Of a DNA stretch of 64,000 nucleotides, positions 24,666 through 32,958 are shown piece by piece. A program made the position numbers and the translations under genes. The stretch lies in the NCBI RefSeq assembly GCF_014651135.1, contig NZ_BMWH01000029.1, forward strand, positions 1-64,000, given 5' to 3'. The stretch's first letter is position 1. Each line of letters opens with the position of its first letter. This DNA comes from Streptomyces echinoruber. GTDB taxonomy: Bacteria > Actinomycetota > Actinomycetes > Streptomycetales > Streptomycetaceae. A model generated the notes under the pieces. That model made no database searches, had not been told where the DNA came from, and worked only from the letters and a program-made list of their open reading frames with translations.

Positions 24666-25628
24666 CACCGCCCGCACCTCCCCGACCTCCCGGCCGCCGC
24701 CCAGCAGCGGCGCGTGGCCGATCCGCTCCACCACCGGCGCCCGGACCCCCAGCAGCCGCAGCGCCCGGGCCAGCACCGGGCCCAGGGCCCGCGAGGCGCC
24801 GTCCTCCACCTTGAAGGCGAGGGCGCGGCCGTCGGGGAGGGCGACGGCCTGGACGGCCTCGGCGCCCATCTTCGACAGGGCGCCCGGCACTTCGCGCATG
24901 AGCCAGGTGTCGTGGCGGCGGGTGCCGGCGACGTACTCGGGGTGGGCGCGCATGGCGTCGGCGACGCGGCGCTCGGGGGTGCCGGGAGCGGCGAGGACGA
25001 AGGAGCGGTAGGCGCGGGCGAGGCCGGTGAGGGTGAGGGCCAGCAGGGGCGCGCCGCAGCCGTCGGTGCCGACGGCGGCGACCGGTTCCCCGGCGGCCTC
25101 CTCCACCACGCCGTGGATCGTCTGCTGCAGGGGGTGCCCGGGGTCCAGGTAGGTGTCGGTGGGCCAGTCGTTGCGCAGGCAGGCGGCGAGCATGGCGGTG
25201 TGCTTGCCGGAGCAGTTCATGACGACGCGGTCGCGTGCGCCGCCGGCGGCGAGGTACGTCTCGCGCTCTTCGGGGTCCAGCGGCAGGTCGGGCGGGCACT
25301 GGAGCTGGTCGGGGCGTAGGCCGTACTCGCCGAGCATCTTGTGGACGAGGTCGCGGTGAAAGGTTTCGCCGGAGTGGCTGGCGGCCGCGAGGGCGAGCCG
25401 TTCACCGGACAGGTCCAGGCCCACGCGCAGCACGCCCGCCGCCTGCATCGGCTTGTTGGCGGAGCGCGGGAAGACCGGGGCGGTCACGTCGCCCAGCGCC
25501 AGCTCCACCGAGCCGTCCGCGGCCAGCAGGACCAGGCTGCCCCGGTGGCGTCCCTCGACGAAGCCGGAGCGGACGACCTCGGCGAGGACGGGCGGTGTCG
25601 CGGCGGAGGGGGGCGGGGTGACGGACAT
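24660..25628 (-). CDS. Asparaginase (type II-like, thermolabile family)
   Basis: A 322-aa protein of the actinobacterial asparaginase family, distinct from the E. coli AnsA/AnsB fold. It shows RSGFVEGRHRGSLVLL at the N-terminus, FPRSANKPMQAAG with the catalytic Ser-Lys region, SHSGE, MNCSGKHTAML and GTDGCGAPLLAL. Such enzymes hydrolyse asparagine to aspartate and ammonia. The start is the ATG at 25628 with GGAAGG upstream. The region before it (25660-25760) contains imperfect ACGTACCGGCGTACGG-type repeats. Confidence 0.85.
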   Translation of the reverse strand: MSVTPPPSAATPPVLAEVVRSGFVEGRHRGSLVLLAADGSVELALGDVTAPVFPRSANKPMQAAGVLRVGLDLSGERLALAAASHSGETFHRDLVHKMLGEYGLRPDQLQCPPDLPLDPEERETYLAAGGARDRVVMNCSGKHTAMLAACLRNDWPTDTYLDPGHPLQQTIHGVVEEAAGEPVAAVGTDGCGAPLLALTLTGLARAYRSFVLAAPGTPERRVADAMRAHPEYVAGTRRHDTWLMREVPGALSKMGAEAVQAVALPDGRALAFKVEDGASRALGPVLARALRLLGVRAPVVERIGHAPLLGGGREVGEVRAVF

Positions 25629-25801
25629 CGGCGGTGACCTTCCGGACGGGTCGGCGTTCCGCACGGACGTACCGGCGTACGGACGTAACGACGTACGGGC
25701 GTAACGGCGTACGAACGTACCGGCGCACGGACGTACCGGCGGGCGTGCCGACATACGGGCCCGCTCCGGCCCGCGGCCCCGGGGTCACCGGGGCCGCCGC
25801 G

Positions 25802-26554
25802 TCACCGGAGCAGGTCGTCGACTTGGGCTTCCCCCTCACGGTACCTGCGGGCGATCTCCGCGCTGCAACCGTCCGCCGTGCGCTGCAGCTCCCGCCGGCG
25901 CCGGGAGAGGCGCCGCTCGTGGCCCGCCAGCCGGCCCATCGCCGCGTGCAGCTCCGCGTCGGTGCGGGCGGCCAGGTCCGACAGCTCCACCTCGGCGAGC
26001 ACCTCCGCGGCCAGCCGCCGGCACTCCTCGCCCCGCGGGGTGTCCACCGTCACGTGCCGGGCCGAGGCGCGGTGCCGGGCCGGGGGGTCGGTGAGGATCT
26101 CGGTGAGCCGCGCGACCACGGACGCCCCGGCCGGCGCCTCGGGGGACGCGGTGCCCCGCGGGGCGCGGCGGGCCAGTTCCGCGCGCAGGATGTCGATACG
26201 GCCGTGCAGCAGCCGCCGTACGTAGCTCAGGTCGGCCTCGTCCCGCTGTGCCCGTCGGCGCAGGGCGCGCAGCTCGGCCAGGCGCAGCGCGGTCAGGTCG
26301 GGACCGGCCGGCTCCGCCGGGCGGGCGGCGGCGGGCGGCGGAGCGGACGGCTGGACGGGCAGCGAGGCGGACGGCCGGGCGGGCAGCGGCGGGCTGTCGG
26401 TGCGCTGCTCGGGCGGGCGGGCGGTGTACGGGCCCTGCGCGCGGACCCAGGGAACGGCTCCGGGGGGTCGCTCGACGGCCTCGGCGACCGGCGCGCTCGG
26501 CGCGCTCGGCGTCCTCGACGTGCTCGGTGTGCTCGGTGTCCTGGATGTGCTCAT
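25802..26554 (-). CDS. rsiG: Anti-sigma factor RsiG (AmfC)
   Basis: A 250-aa protein that in Streptomyces holds sigma factor WhiG inactive when bound to cyclic di-GMP, so controlling sporulation entry. The signature E-x3-S-x2-R-x3-Q-x3-D occurs twice on an antiparallel coiled coil. The second copy is complete (E213, S217, R220, Q224, D228). The first reads E106, S110, R113, His117, D121, so the Gln is replaced by His. The first 90 residues are a disordered Ser/Pro/Thr tail with a slipped SRTPSTPSTSRTP repeat. The ATG at 26554 follows a GAGG site. WhiG is encoded elsewhere. Confidence 0.9.
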   Translation of the reverse strand: MSTSRTPSTPSTSRTPSAPSAPVAEAVERPPGAVPWVRAQGPYTARPPEQRTDSPPLPARPSASLPVQPSAPPPAAARPAEPAGPDLTALRLAELRALRRRAQRDEADLSYVRRLLHGRIDILRAELARRAPRGTASPEAPAGASVVARLTEILTDPPARHRASARHVTVDTPRGEECRRLAAEVLAEVELSDLAARTDAELHAAMGRLAGHERRLSRRRRELQRTADGCSAEIARRYREGEAQVDDLLR

Positions 26555-26806
26555 CTGCCTCAACCGTTCTCGGCCGTCCCCTCGGTCGGCGTACGGCAGC
26601 ATCGTGCCACTCCTTGTGGCCGCTATGTGACCGAGTGCCCCCGATCGGCCCCAGATGGGGGGGTAAGGGTCGGAAACCTGCGCGAGGGCACCCCCGTGCG
26701 AACGGCTTCCCGGGCGGCCTCTGCGAAAGCCCCCGCGAGCGGCCTCCAAAGCCCCCGTGAACGGCCCCCTGCGAGCGGCCCCGGGGCGCCCGGCATCATG
26801 GTCGGC

Positions 26807-27232
26807 ATGCGTGCTGTGGTGCAGAGGGTGGACGGCGCGAGCGTCGTCGTGGACGGCGAGACGGTGGGCGCGATCGAGGGCGAGGGGCTGTGCGTCCTCG
26901 TCGGGGTCACCCACGACGACACGAAGGAGAAGGCGGCGCAGCTCGCCCGCAAGCTGTGGACGATCCGGATGCTGCACGACGAGAAGTCGTGCAGCGACAT
27001 CGACGCGCCGCTGCTCGTCGTCAGCCAGTTCACGCTGTACGGCGACGCCCGCAAGGGCCGCCGGCCGACCTGGAACGCCGCGGCCCCCGGCGACGTGGCC
27101 GAGCCCCTCGTGGACGAGGTGGTCGCGCAGCTGCGCGCGCTGGGCGCGACGGTGGCGACGGGCCGGTTCGGCGCGCGGATGCGGGTGTCGCTGACGAACG
27201 ACGGCCCGTTCACCGTCCTGCTGGAGATCTAG
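26807..27232 (+). CDS. dtd: D-aminoacyl-tRNA deacylase
   Basis: A 141-aa DTD enzyme that removes D-amino acids and glycine mischarged on tRNA. It begins MRAVVQRVDGASVVVDGE. The motifs LLVVSQFTLYGDARKGRRP (SQFTLYGD) and LTNDGPFTVLLE (family Gly-cisPro-like NxGP motif) are intact. An ATG nine bases upstream is in frame, but the family universally starts at MRAVVQR. It is divergent from rsiG. Confidence 0.96.
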   Translation: MRAVVQRVDGASVVVDGETVGAIEGEGLCVLVGVTHDDTKEKAAQLARKLWTIRMLHDEKSCSDIDAPLLVVSQFTLYGDARKGRRPTWNAAAPGDVAEPLVDEVVAQLRALGATVATGRFGARMRVSLTNDGPFTVLLEI

Positions 27233-27359
27233 CGGCCGGGTCCGGTCCCTGGGTCCGGGAGCCGGGTCCTGGGCCCGGGTCCAGGAGCGGGGTCCGGGAG
27301 CCGGGCCCGGGCGGTTCCATGAGCGGATCCAGGCAGGTCCGGCCGGGTCCGGGCAGGCC

Positions 27360-28325
27360 TCAGGGCGCCACGACGACTTCCTGCGCCGCCGCCGTCTCCC
27401 CCGCGATCAGCCGGGCGTCCACCGGCACGTTCCGCTTGACCAGGGCGAGGGCGATCGGGCCGAGTTCGTGGTGGCGTGCCGAGGTGGTGACGAAGCCGAT
27501 CCTGCGGCCGTCGGGGCCCTCGTCGGCGAGGCGGACCTCGGTGCCGTGCGCGGGGAGGTGGACCTCGCTGCCGTCGAGGTGGAGGAAGACCAGGCGGCGC
27601 GGGGGCTTGCCGAGGTTCTGGACGCGGGCGACGGTCTCCTGGCCGCGGTAGCAGCCCTTGTTGAGGTGGACGGCGGTGCCTATCCAGCCCAGCTCGTGCG
27701 GGATGGTGCGGTGGTCGGTCTCGAAGCCGAGCCGGGGCCGGTGCTGCTCCACGCGCAGCGCCTCGTGGGCGAGGATGCCGATCGGCGGGCCGGCCCGGTC
27801 GGCGAAGGAGTCCAGGTCGGCGCGCGGGAGGAAGAGGTCGCGGCCGTGCGGGGTCTCGCGCACGACGACGCCGTCGGGCGCCTCGGCGATGGAGCCGGCC
27901 GGCAGGTGCACCACCGCGAACTCGTCGGTGCGGTCGGCGATGTCCACCTTGTAGAAGAACTTCATCGACTCCAGGTACGCCAGGAGCGCGCCCTGGGTGC
28001 CGGGCTCCACGTGCGCCCAGACCGTCTCGCCGTCGTCGACCAGGTACAGCGCGTGCTCGATGTGGCCGTGGGCGGAGAGGATGAGCGCCTCGGTGGCCTG
28101 TCCGGGGGGCAGCTCGCTGACGTGCTGGGTGAGCAGCAGGTGCAGCCAGCCGAGCCGGTCCTCGCCGGAGACGGTGACGACGCCGCGGTGGGAGAGGTCG
28201 ACGAAGCCGGTGCCGTCGGCGAGGGCGCGCTGCTCGCGGAACAGGTCGCCGTAGTGCGCGGCGACACCTTCGTCCACGCCCTCGGCGGGCACCGCGCCGG
28301 GCAGGGACAGCAGGGGGCTCTTCAT
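27360..28325 (-). CDS. ygfZ: YgfZ/GcvT-like folate-binding protein
   Basis: A 321-aa protein with the YgfZ signature NKGCYRGQE (about residues 220-228), which contains the conserved Cys, and the N-terminal tetrahydrofolate-binding fold (LADGTGFVDLSHRGVVTVSG). YgfZ helps assemble or repair Fe-S enzymes such as MiaB in a folate-dependent way. It starts with the ATG at 28325 and lies immediately upstream of the end of nur, transcribed in the same direction (9-bp gap), so the two may be co-transcribed. Confidence 0.92.
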   Translation of the reverse strand: MKSPLLSLPGAVPAEGVDEGVAAHYGDLFREQRALADGTGFVDLSHRGVVTVSGEDRLGWLHLLLTQHVSELPPGQATEALILSAHGHIEHALYLVDDGETVWAHVEPGTQGALLAYLESMKFFYKVDIADRTDEFAVVHLPAGSIAEAPDGVVVRETPHGRDLFLPRADLDSFADRAGPPIGILAHEALRVEQHRPRLGFETDHRTIPHELGWIGTAVHLNKGCYRGQETVARVQNLGKPPRRLVFLHLDGSEVHLPAHGTEVRLADEGPDGRRIGFVTTSARHHELGPIALALVKRNVPVDARLIAGETAAAQEVVVAP

Positions 28326-28334
28326 GGCTCCAGC

Positions 28335-28772
28335 CTACGACTTGGTGGTTGAACCCTTGAGCGAACAGTCCTTGCACCGGCCGAAGATCGCGAAGTGCTT
28401 CAGGTCGGTGTCAAAACCGAATTCCTCGCGCAGTTTCGCGGTGAAGTCGTCGGCCACCGACACATCCGCCTCGATCACGTTCGTGCAGTCGCGGCAGACC
28501 AGGTGGAGGTGGTGGTGCCGGTCGGCGAGGTGGTAGGTGGGGGCGCCGTGCCCGAGGTGGGCGTGCGAGACCAGCCCGAGCTCCTCCAGCAGCTCCAGGG
28601 TCCGGTACACGGTGGAAATGTTGACCCCCGACGCCGTCTTCCTCACCTCGGCGAGGATGGCGTCGGGGGTCGCGTGCTCCAGGGTGTCCACGGCTTCGAG
28701 CACGAGTTGCCGCTGCGGGGTCAGCCGGTAGCCGCGCTGCCGCAGGTCGCTCTTCCAGTCGGTGCTCACCAC
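28335..28772 (-). CDS. nur: Nickel-responsive Fur-family regulator Nur
   Basis: A 145-aa Fur-family repressor. The winged helix (RGYRLTPQRQLVLEAVDTLE) and recognition helix region (ISTVYRTLELLEELGLV) are followed by the His-rich metal sites (HAHLGHG, ADRHHHLHLVCRDC) and a second CxxC (GRCKDC). Sequence and position next to nitrobindin and ygfZ-type genes match S. coelicolor Nur (SCO4180, from memory), which represses nickel uptake and Fe-superoxide dismutase control genes when nickel is abundant. The His cluster is intact. Confidence 0.92.
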   Translation of the reverse strand: MVSTDWKSDLRQRGYRLTPQRQLVLEAVDTLEHATPDAILAEVRKTASGVNISTVYRTLELLEELGLVSHAHLGHGAPTYHLADRHHHLHLVCRDCTNVIEADVSVADDFTAKLREEFGFDTDLKHFAIFGRCKDCSLKGSTTKS

Positions 28773-28781
28773 GCGCCCAGT

Positions 28782-29453
28782 CTAGAACCGGGCCCCTGGA
28801 TCGCGGTCCGCGCGCAGCGCGCCGGTCAGCAGGGCATCGGCGAGCGCGTCGCGGTACTCGGACGTGGCCCGGACGATCTCCGTGTGCGCGCGGATCTTGT
28901 CGTCGAGTGCGGCGAGGACGGCACCGATCCTCTCCTGCTCGGCTCCGGGAGGGACGAGGACGGGCAGCTCGCCCAAGACCCGGGTGCTGAGCGAGGGAAT
29001 GACCGAGTTGACGGCGCGGGAGCGGATCCATTCCTGTGTGGCCGTGGAGCTCAAGTAGGCGGTGAGGTACGCCGCCCGGACCGGGCCTGCCGGCGAAAGC
29101 CTGAGCCGCACCAGGTTGGGATGGGGCAGCCAGCCCGCGTGCTCGGCGGTCACCAGCGCGCAGCGGCCCACCGTGCCGGTGCGGGTGAGCAGGACGTCGC
29201 CCTCAACCAGGTAGTACTTCTCCAGCGTTCGCGCCCGCTCCCAAGGAATCACCGGCGTGGCCTCGGCGTCCCCGCGGACGATCCGCCGGCCGTGCAGGTC
29301 GCGTGGCAGGACGACCGGTACGCCGCCGCCGTCCGGGGCACGGCCCCGGTCCTGGGCCCGCCCGCCTCCCGGGCCGGCCTGGATCGACGCGCACACGTCC
29401 AGGAGAGGGAGCCGCTGCCAGCCGTCCGGCAGCGCCGCGTCGCCGCTCGTCAC
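28782..29453 (-). CDS. Half-size type I restriction specificity (HsdS-like) subunit
   Basis: A 223-aa protein with one target recognition domain and one conserved helix: GWQRLPLLDVCASIQAG at the N-terminus, LVEGDVLLTRTGTVGRCALV in the TRD, and LPVLVPPGAEQERIGAVLAA then LDDKIRAHTEI as the coiled spacer. Standard HsdS carries two TRDs (about 400 aa), so this would have to dimerise. Its GTG start overlaps the methylase stop (GTGA), giving tight coupling. The operon order is HEPN, methylase, S. No HsdR is present within the window. Confidence 0.8.
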   Translation of the reverse strand: MTSGDAALPDGWQRLPLLDVCASIQAGPGGGRAQDRGRAPDGGGVPVVLPRDLHGRRIVRGDAEATPVIPWERARTLEKYYLVEGDVLLTRTGTVGRCALVTAEHAGWLPHPNLVRLRLSPAGPVRAAYLTAYLSSTATQEWIRSRAVNSVIPSLSTRVLGELPVLVPPGAEQERIGAVLAALDDKIRAHTEIVRATSEYRDALADALLTGALRADRDPGARF

Positions 29454-31051
29454 AATCCGTACCTCCTGAGCAGCCGGGCCGCCTCGGCATCGGAGGCCTC
29501 GGCACGCGCCTGCAGGGCCCGGATCCGGTGTCCCAACTCAGCCAGTCTCCTGCGCACCGCGGCGGGATCGGTCGGCGCCGCGGTGTCCGCACCGAGGGCG
29601 CGCACGTGCAAGGCCGGATCCAGACGATGCGCCTGCCCGGCGATGTCACGCAACGACACGGCCCGGCTCAGTCCGGGTGTCCCGGCAGGAGTGCTCCCGG
29701 CCGCTCGCGCCTCGCACCAACGCACGTACTCGTCCACCAGTCGTGCGGAGTCTTCGTCGGACAGGGCCCACTGGGTCCGGGTCGCCCGGTGCCCGAGGTG
29801 CTCCCCGGCCACGAACAGCACCTCGGCATCCGCGGCAGGCGGCGAGCCGGAGTCGTGCAGGAACCAGATGTGCGTCTTGACCCCGGTGAGCGCGAAGAGC
29901 CCCGCGGGCAGCGCCATCACGCACTCCACGAGGCCGGCCTCCACCAGGCCGGCGCGGATCGCGGCGGCCGCGCCTTCGTTGAACGCGGCCCCGGCGGGCA
30001 TGAGCACCGCGGCTCGGCCACCGGGGGCGAGCCGCGCGGCGACATACTGGATCCAGTCCCACTCAGTGCGGCGGGCGGGGCCGTACGTCCAGTACGGCGG
30101 CTGTCGGTCATCGGGGACCCGGATGCCGAACGGCGGGTTGGTCAGGATGACGTCGAAGCGCGGGACCGGTGCGGCGGAGCCGGCCGCGGGTGTGCCGGGC
30201 CCCGCGACCACCTGGGCGGGGTCGCCGCCGTACAGCCTTACATTCATCCGGGCGAGGCGCAGTTCTCGTTCGGTCGGTGTCTCCCCGCTCACTGTCGCCG
30301 TTCCACCGTGCTCGGCGACGGCGTCCAGGTAGGCGGTGAGGAGTTCTCCGACGCGGCAGAACGGGTCGTGTGCGTGCGAGGCGCCGGCCGCGGCCCGGGC
30401 CAGGGCACGCGCCATGACGCGGGTGACGGAGGGCGGTGTGAGGTAGGCGCCGCCCTCCCGCGCGTCGATGTCGCGGAGACGGGTGAGCAAGTAGCTGTAG
30501 GCCTCCCGGCTCTCCTTCGCCGAGCCGGGAGGATTGCGGTCGAGGAACTCCACGAGGGTGGCGGTCCGCTGCGGGGTGATTTCCTGTTCCGGCAGTCCCG
30601 CCTCCCGTGCGAAGCCGGGCCGGTCCGCCGTGTGCCGCCAGCCGGCGGGGTCCTCCGCCTGGCGGGAGACCAGGGTCAGCAGCAGGATCAGGTAGTCGGT
30701 CAGCGGCAGCCGGCCGCGGAACCGGTCGGCCTCGGGCCCGGCGAGTTGCCGTACCGCCGCGACCAGCCCTCCCGGCCGACTGCCGGTCAGGCCGGCGCGG
30801 AAGCGGTCGCCATAGGTCGTGCCCGCCGACTCGCCGGGGCGCAGCGCGTTCGCCGGAATCTTGCGCCCGGACAGCCACGCCAGCACCTCGTCGGCGCGGA
30901 ACTTTTCCGGTTCGCCGGCCGCCGGGTCCCCGGCGGCCGGAGCGGGGAAGTCCCCGTGGCGCCGTTCCCAGTTGGTGATGGCGGGGCGCTGCACCCCGGC
31001 CAAACGCGCGATGTCGGACCGGGAGACCAGCACCGTGCCGAAGTCGCTCAC
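29450..31051 (-). CDS. N6-adenine DNA methylase (HsdM-like) with N-terminal HTH
   Basis: A 533-aa protein. Residues about 10-50 form a helix-turn-helix (SRSDIARLAGVQRPAITNWE) uncommon in ordinary HsdM. The methylase core shows a drifted SAM motif (DPFCRVGELL in place of DPxCGxGxxL, about residue 228) and an intact catalytic NPPF (VILTNPPFG, about residue 305), then GGRAAVLMPAGAAF and VKTHIWFL. A C-terminal coiled helix (LAELGHRIRALQARAEASDA) probably contacts the S subunit. The GTG at 31051 follows CAGGAG, 23 bp after the HEPN gene. It is likely to methylate adenine with the downstream S protein. Confidence 0.85.
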   Translation of the reverse strand: MSDFGTVLVSRSDIARLAGVQRPAITNWERRHGDFPAPAAGDPAAGEPEKFRADEVLAWLSGRKIPANALRPGESAGTTYGDRFRAGLTGSRPGGLVAAVRQLAGPEADRFRGRLPLTDYLILLLTLVSRQAEDPAGWRHTADRPGFAREAGLPEQEITPQRTATLVEFLDRNPPGSAKESREAYSYLLTRLRDIDAREGGAYLTPPSVTRVMARALARAAAGASHAHDPFCRVGELLTAYLDAVAEHGGTATVSGETPTERELRLARMNVRLYGGDPAQVVAGPGTPAAGSAAPVPRFDVILTNPPFGIRVPDDRQPPYWTYGPARRTEWDWIQYVAARLAPGGRAAVLMPAGAAFNEGAAAAIRAGLVEAGLVECVMALPAGLFALTGVKTHIWFLHDSGSPPAADAEVLFVAGEHLGHRATRTQWALSDEDSARLVDEYVRWCEARAAGSTPAGTPGLSRAVSLRDIAGQAHRLDPALHVRALGADTAAPTDPAAVRRRLAELGHRIRALQARAEASDAEAARLLRRYGL

Positions 31052-31074
31052 AGCATCTCCTGAATCGGTCCGGA

Positions 31075-31743
31075 TCAGAACCTGGGGGGCCAATTCCCTC
31101 GCAGGGCATCCTCCTTGCCCGCGTACACCGTCGGGAAGCGGTCCATGGCCCTCGCCTCCGCGGCCAGCTCGGGATCGAGGTACCCGAGGACGCGGTAGAT
31201 CTTGTCATGGTCGGCGGCCAGGTCCCGATGGTGGACGGGCTCGTGGTGCATGACGCGGTTGCGCAGCAGCACCAGGGAGGACAGGCCGTCGTACAGCGCG
31301 TCGCGGCGGCCGGAGTAGTGCGGGAACGCCCTGTGCAGTACGGGCACCCAGAAGTACCGGTCGTATCCCGAGGCACTGCTGAGCAAGGACACCCAGAATC
31401 CGAACGTCAGCTCCGCGACCACGTCATCCGCGGTCACCCGGCGGCTGCCGCGGCGCGCGCACTTGGCCCGCGCTTCGGCGACCAGCCGCTGTCCGCGGGC
31501 GTTGAGCGGCGCCCCGGTCCACCAGTCGGGCCGCCCGTACGCGGTCTCCAAACGGTGGTGGAGTCGGTTGCGCAGAGCGATCTCCAGGCAGTGCAGAGGA
31601 CCGTACAGGGCGGCCGACGCCTCGATGTTCCACCAGTACAGGCGCACCGCCGCCCGGGCGTCGCCGCGGGCGGCCCGGATGTACCGCTTCAGGCGCGGCA
31701 GAGACAAGGAGTGCAGCATCCAGTCGGGCAGCCTGTCGGCCAT
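31075..31743 (-). CDS. Abi-like HEPN-domain protein
   Basis: A 222-aa protein of the Abi_2 (AbiD/AbiF-like) class. LHCLEIALRNRLHHRLE is the family hallmark helix, and R161-x4-H166 (RNRVMHH) is the R-x4-6-H motif typical of HEPN ribonucleases. Such proteins usually act as toxins in abortive infection. It starts with the ATG at 31743 behind GGAAGGGGGG and is the first gene of a three-gene operon with a DNA methylase and an HsdS-like protein, suggesting a defence or toxin-control role. Direct RNase activity is an inference from the motif. Confidence 0.8.
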   Translation of the reverse strand: MADRLPDWMLHSLSLPRLKRYIRAARGDARAAVRLYWWNIEASAALYGPLHCLEIALRNRLHHRLETAYGRPDWWTGAPLNARGQRLVAEARAKCARRGSRRVTADDVVAELTFGFWVSLLSSASGYDRYFWVPVLHRAFPHYSGRRDALYDGLSSLVLLRNRVMHHEPVHHRDLAADHDKIYRVLGYLDPELAAEARAMDRFPTVYAGKEDALRGNWPPRF

Positions 31744-31873
31744 GGTCCCCCCTTCCGCCGGGCACGTGAGCTCACCCGGCGCACACTTATGCGGAAACGC
31801 CCCCTGTGCTACGGTGGGCGGTGAACGTCCTGGGCTCGCCTCTGCTTCGCATGCCACCCAGGGCACGGCCTCC

Positions 31874-31910
31874 GGAACCCCGGCCGCACTCCAGTTGCGG
31901 CCGGGGTTCC
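31874..31910. other. 15-bp perfect stem-loop in accessory boundary
   Basis: GGAACCCCGGCCGCA pairs exactly with TGCGGCCGGGGTTCC around a 7-nt loop, in the roughly 360-bp gene-free stretch between the HEPN operon and nitrobindin. No T-tract follows. It may be a terminator remnant, a small RNA or an element end. Confidence 0.55.
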
Positions 31911-32048
31911 GCGCGTTCGGGCCCCGTCCCAGGGCCCGTCCGGCCCCGGGCGACGGTCCCGAAGACGACTGGAACGGTAGCCGAACACCTCGCACACCGC
32001 AAGCGCATTGCAGTACAACTAAATCTGTTAACCCCGGAAGTGTGAAAC

Positions 32049-32077
32049 AGGGCCTCGCGTCGATTCCGCGAGGCCCT
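32049..32077 (-). terminator. Terminator of the nitrobindin gene
   Basis: AGGGCCTCGCG pairs with CGCGAGGCCCT (11 bp, 7-nt loop) 29 bp beyond the nitrobindin stop; TGTTTC follows on the minus strand. Confidence 0.7.
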
Positions 32078-32105
32078 GAGAGGAAGGTCGGCGGAAGACC
32101 GCCCG

Positions 32106-32681
32106 CTACTTGAAGAACGCGATGCCGTCGTCCGGCAGGTCGTCCGGGAGGGCCTTGGCCCAGCGCTCGACCTCCTCGGGGGTGACGACCTTCTTGAGCT
32201 GGGCGGACATGTACGGCCGCAGCGGCACCTCGGGGGTCTGCTTCTCGCCGACCCACATCAGGTCGCCCTTGACGTAGCCGTACAGCCGCTTGCCGCCGCT
32301 GTAGGGGGCGGAGGCGGCGGTGCGGGCCACGGCGTCGGTGGCCAGGTCGATCTGCGGCTTCTTCTCCGCCATCTCGCCGTACCACACCTCGACCACGCCG
32401 TCCTGGCGGACCATGACGACCTCCAGCTTGCGCTCGGCGTCGATGCGCCAGAAGCCGTGCTCGGACTCCAGCGGGCGGACCTTGTTGCCCTCCTTGTCCA
32501 GCACCCAGGTGTGGGAGCGGTACTCCAGGAAGTCCCGCCCGTCGTGGGTGAAGGTGACCTCCTGCCCGAAGTTGCACTTCTCGGAACCGGGGAAGTCGTG
32601 CACGCCGGCGCCGGCCCAGTTGCCGAGCAGGAAGGCGAGGGGAACCAGGTCCTTGTGGAGGTCGGACGGGATCTCGATCAT
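32106..32681 (-). CDS. Nitrobindin-like heme-binding beta-barrel protein (DUF1794/THAP4-like)
   Basis: A 191-aa protein: LVPLAFLLGNWAGAGVHDFP is the family opening GxWxGxG, followed by the alternating strands of a lipocalin-like barrel. Nitrobindins bind ferric heme through a C-terminal His and react with NO or peroxynitrite. In this sequence the C-terminal region (PYMSAQLKKVVTPEEV) has no obvious His at the usual place, so heme binding should not be assumed. A 32-aa membrane peptide gene lies 46 bp upstream in the same direction. Confidence 0.87.
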   Translation of the reverse strand: MIEIPSDLHKDLVPLAFLLGNWAGAGVHDFPGSEKCNFGQEVTFTHDGRDFLEYRSHTWVLDKEGNKVRPLESEHGFWRIDAERKLEVVMVRQDGVVEVWYGEMAEKKPQIDLATDAVARTAASAPYSGGKRLYGYVKGDLMWVGEKQTPEVPLRPYMSAQLKKVVTPEEVERWAKALPDDLPDDGIAFFK

Positions 32682-32727
32682 GAGCGGCTCAGCAGTCTCG
32701 TACGGCGGGAACGGGCGGGAACGGTCG

Positions 32728-32826
32728 TCAGCGCTGGCCCTGGTACAGCTTCTTCACGGTCAGGTAGGCGAAGGCGAGGACACCGACGCAGACCAGGACC
32801 AGCAGGGTTTCGTAGAAGATCTCCAC
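32728..32826 (-). CDS. 32-aa single-pass membrane peptide
   Basis: A GTG start at 32826 follows a near-ideal GGAGGAG site. The product has an acidic N-terminus, one hydrophobic helix (LLVLVCVGVLAFAYLTV) and a basic C-terminus (KKLYQGQR), the arrangement of a small N-out membrane peptide. Codon use is Streptomyces-like. It directly precedes nitrobindin and may be co-transcribed with it. Function is unknown. Confidence 0.75.
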   Translation of the reverse strand: MEIFYETLLVLVCVGVLAFAYLTVKKLYQGQR

Positions 32827-32958
32827 GGGTGCTCCTCCGTTGGGCGTTGAGCGGGTGCGGCGCGGCACGGACGTACACGGGGCCGTGCTCCAGCTTACGT
32901 GGCCAAAACACGGCCCCCGGTGTGAGGTCCGCCCGCGCGACGGGCGCCGCCCGCCCGG

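Noticed and set aside
29450..31743. Complete type I restriction-modification system
   Set aside because: No HsdR-like helicase/nuclease gene anywhere in the window, and HsdS is half length.
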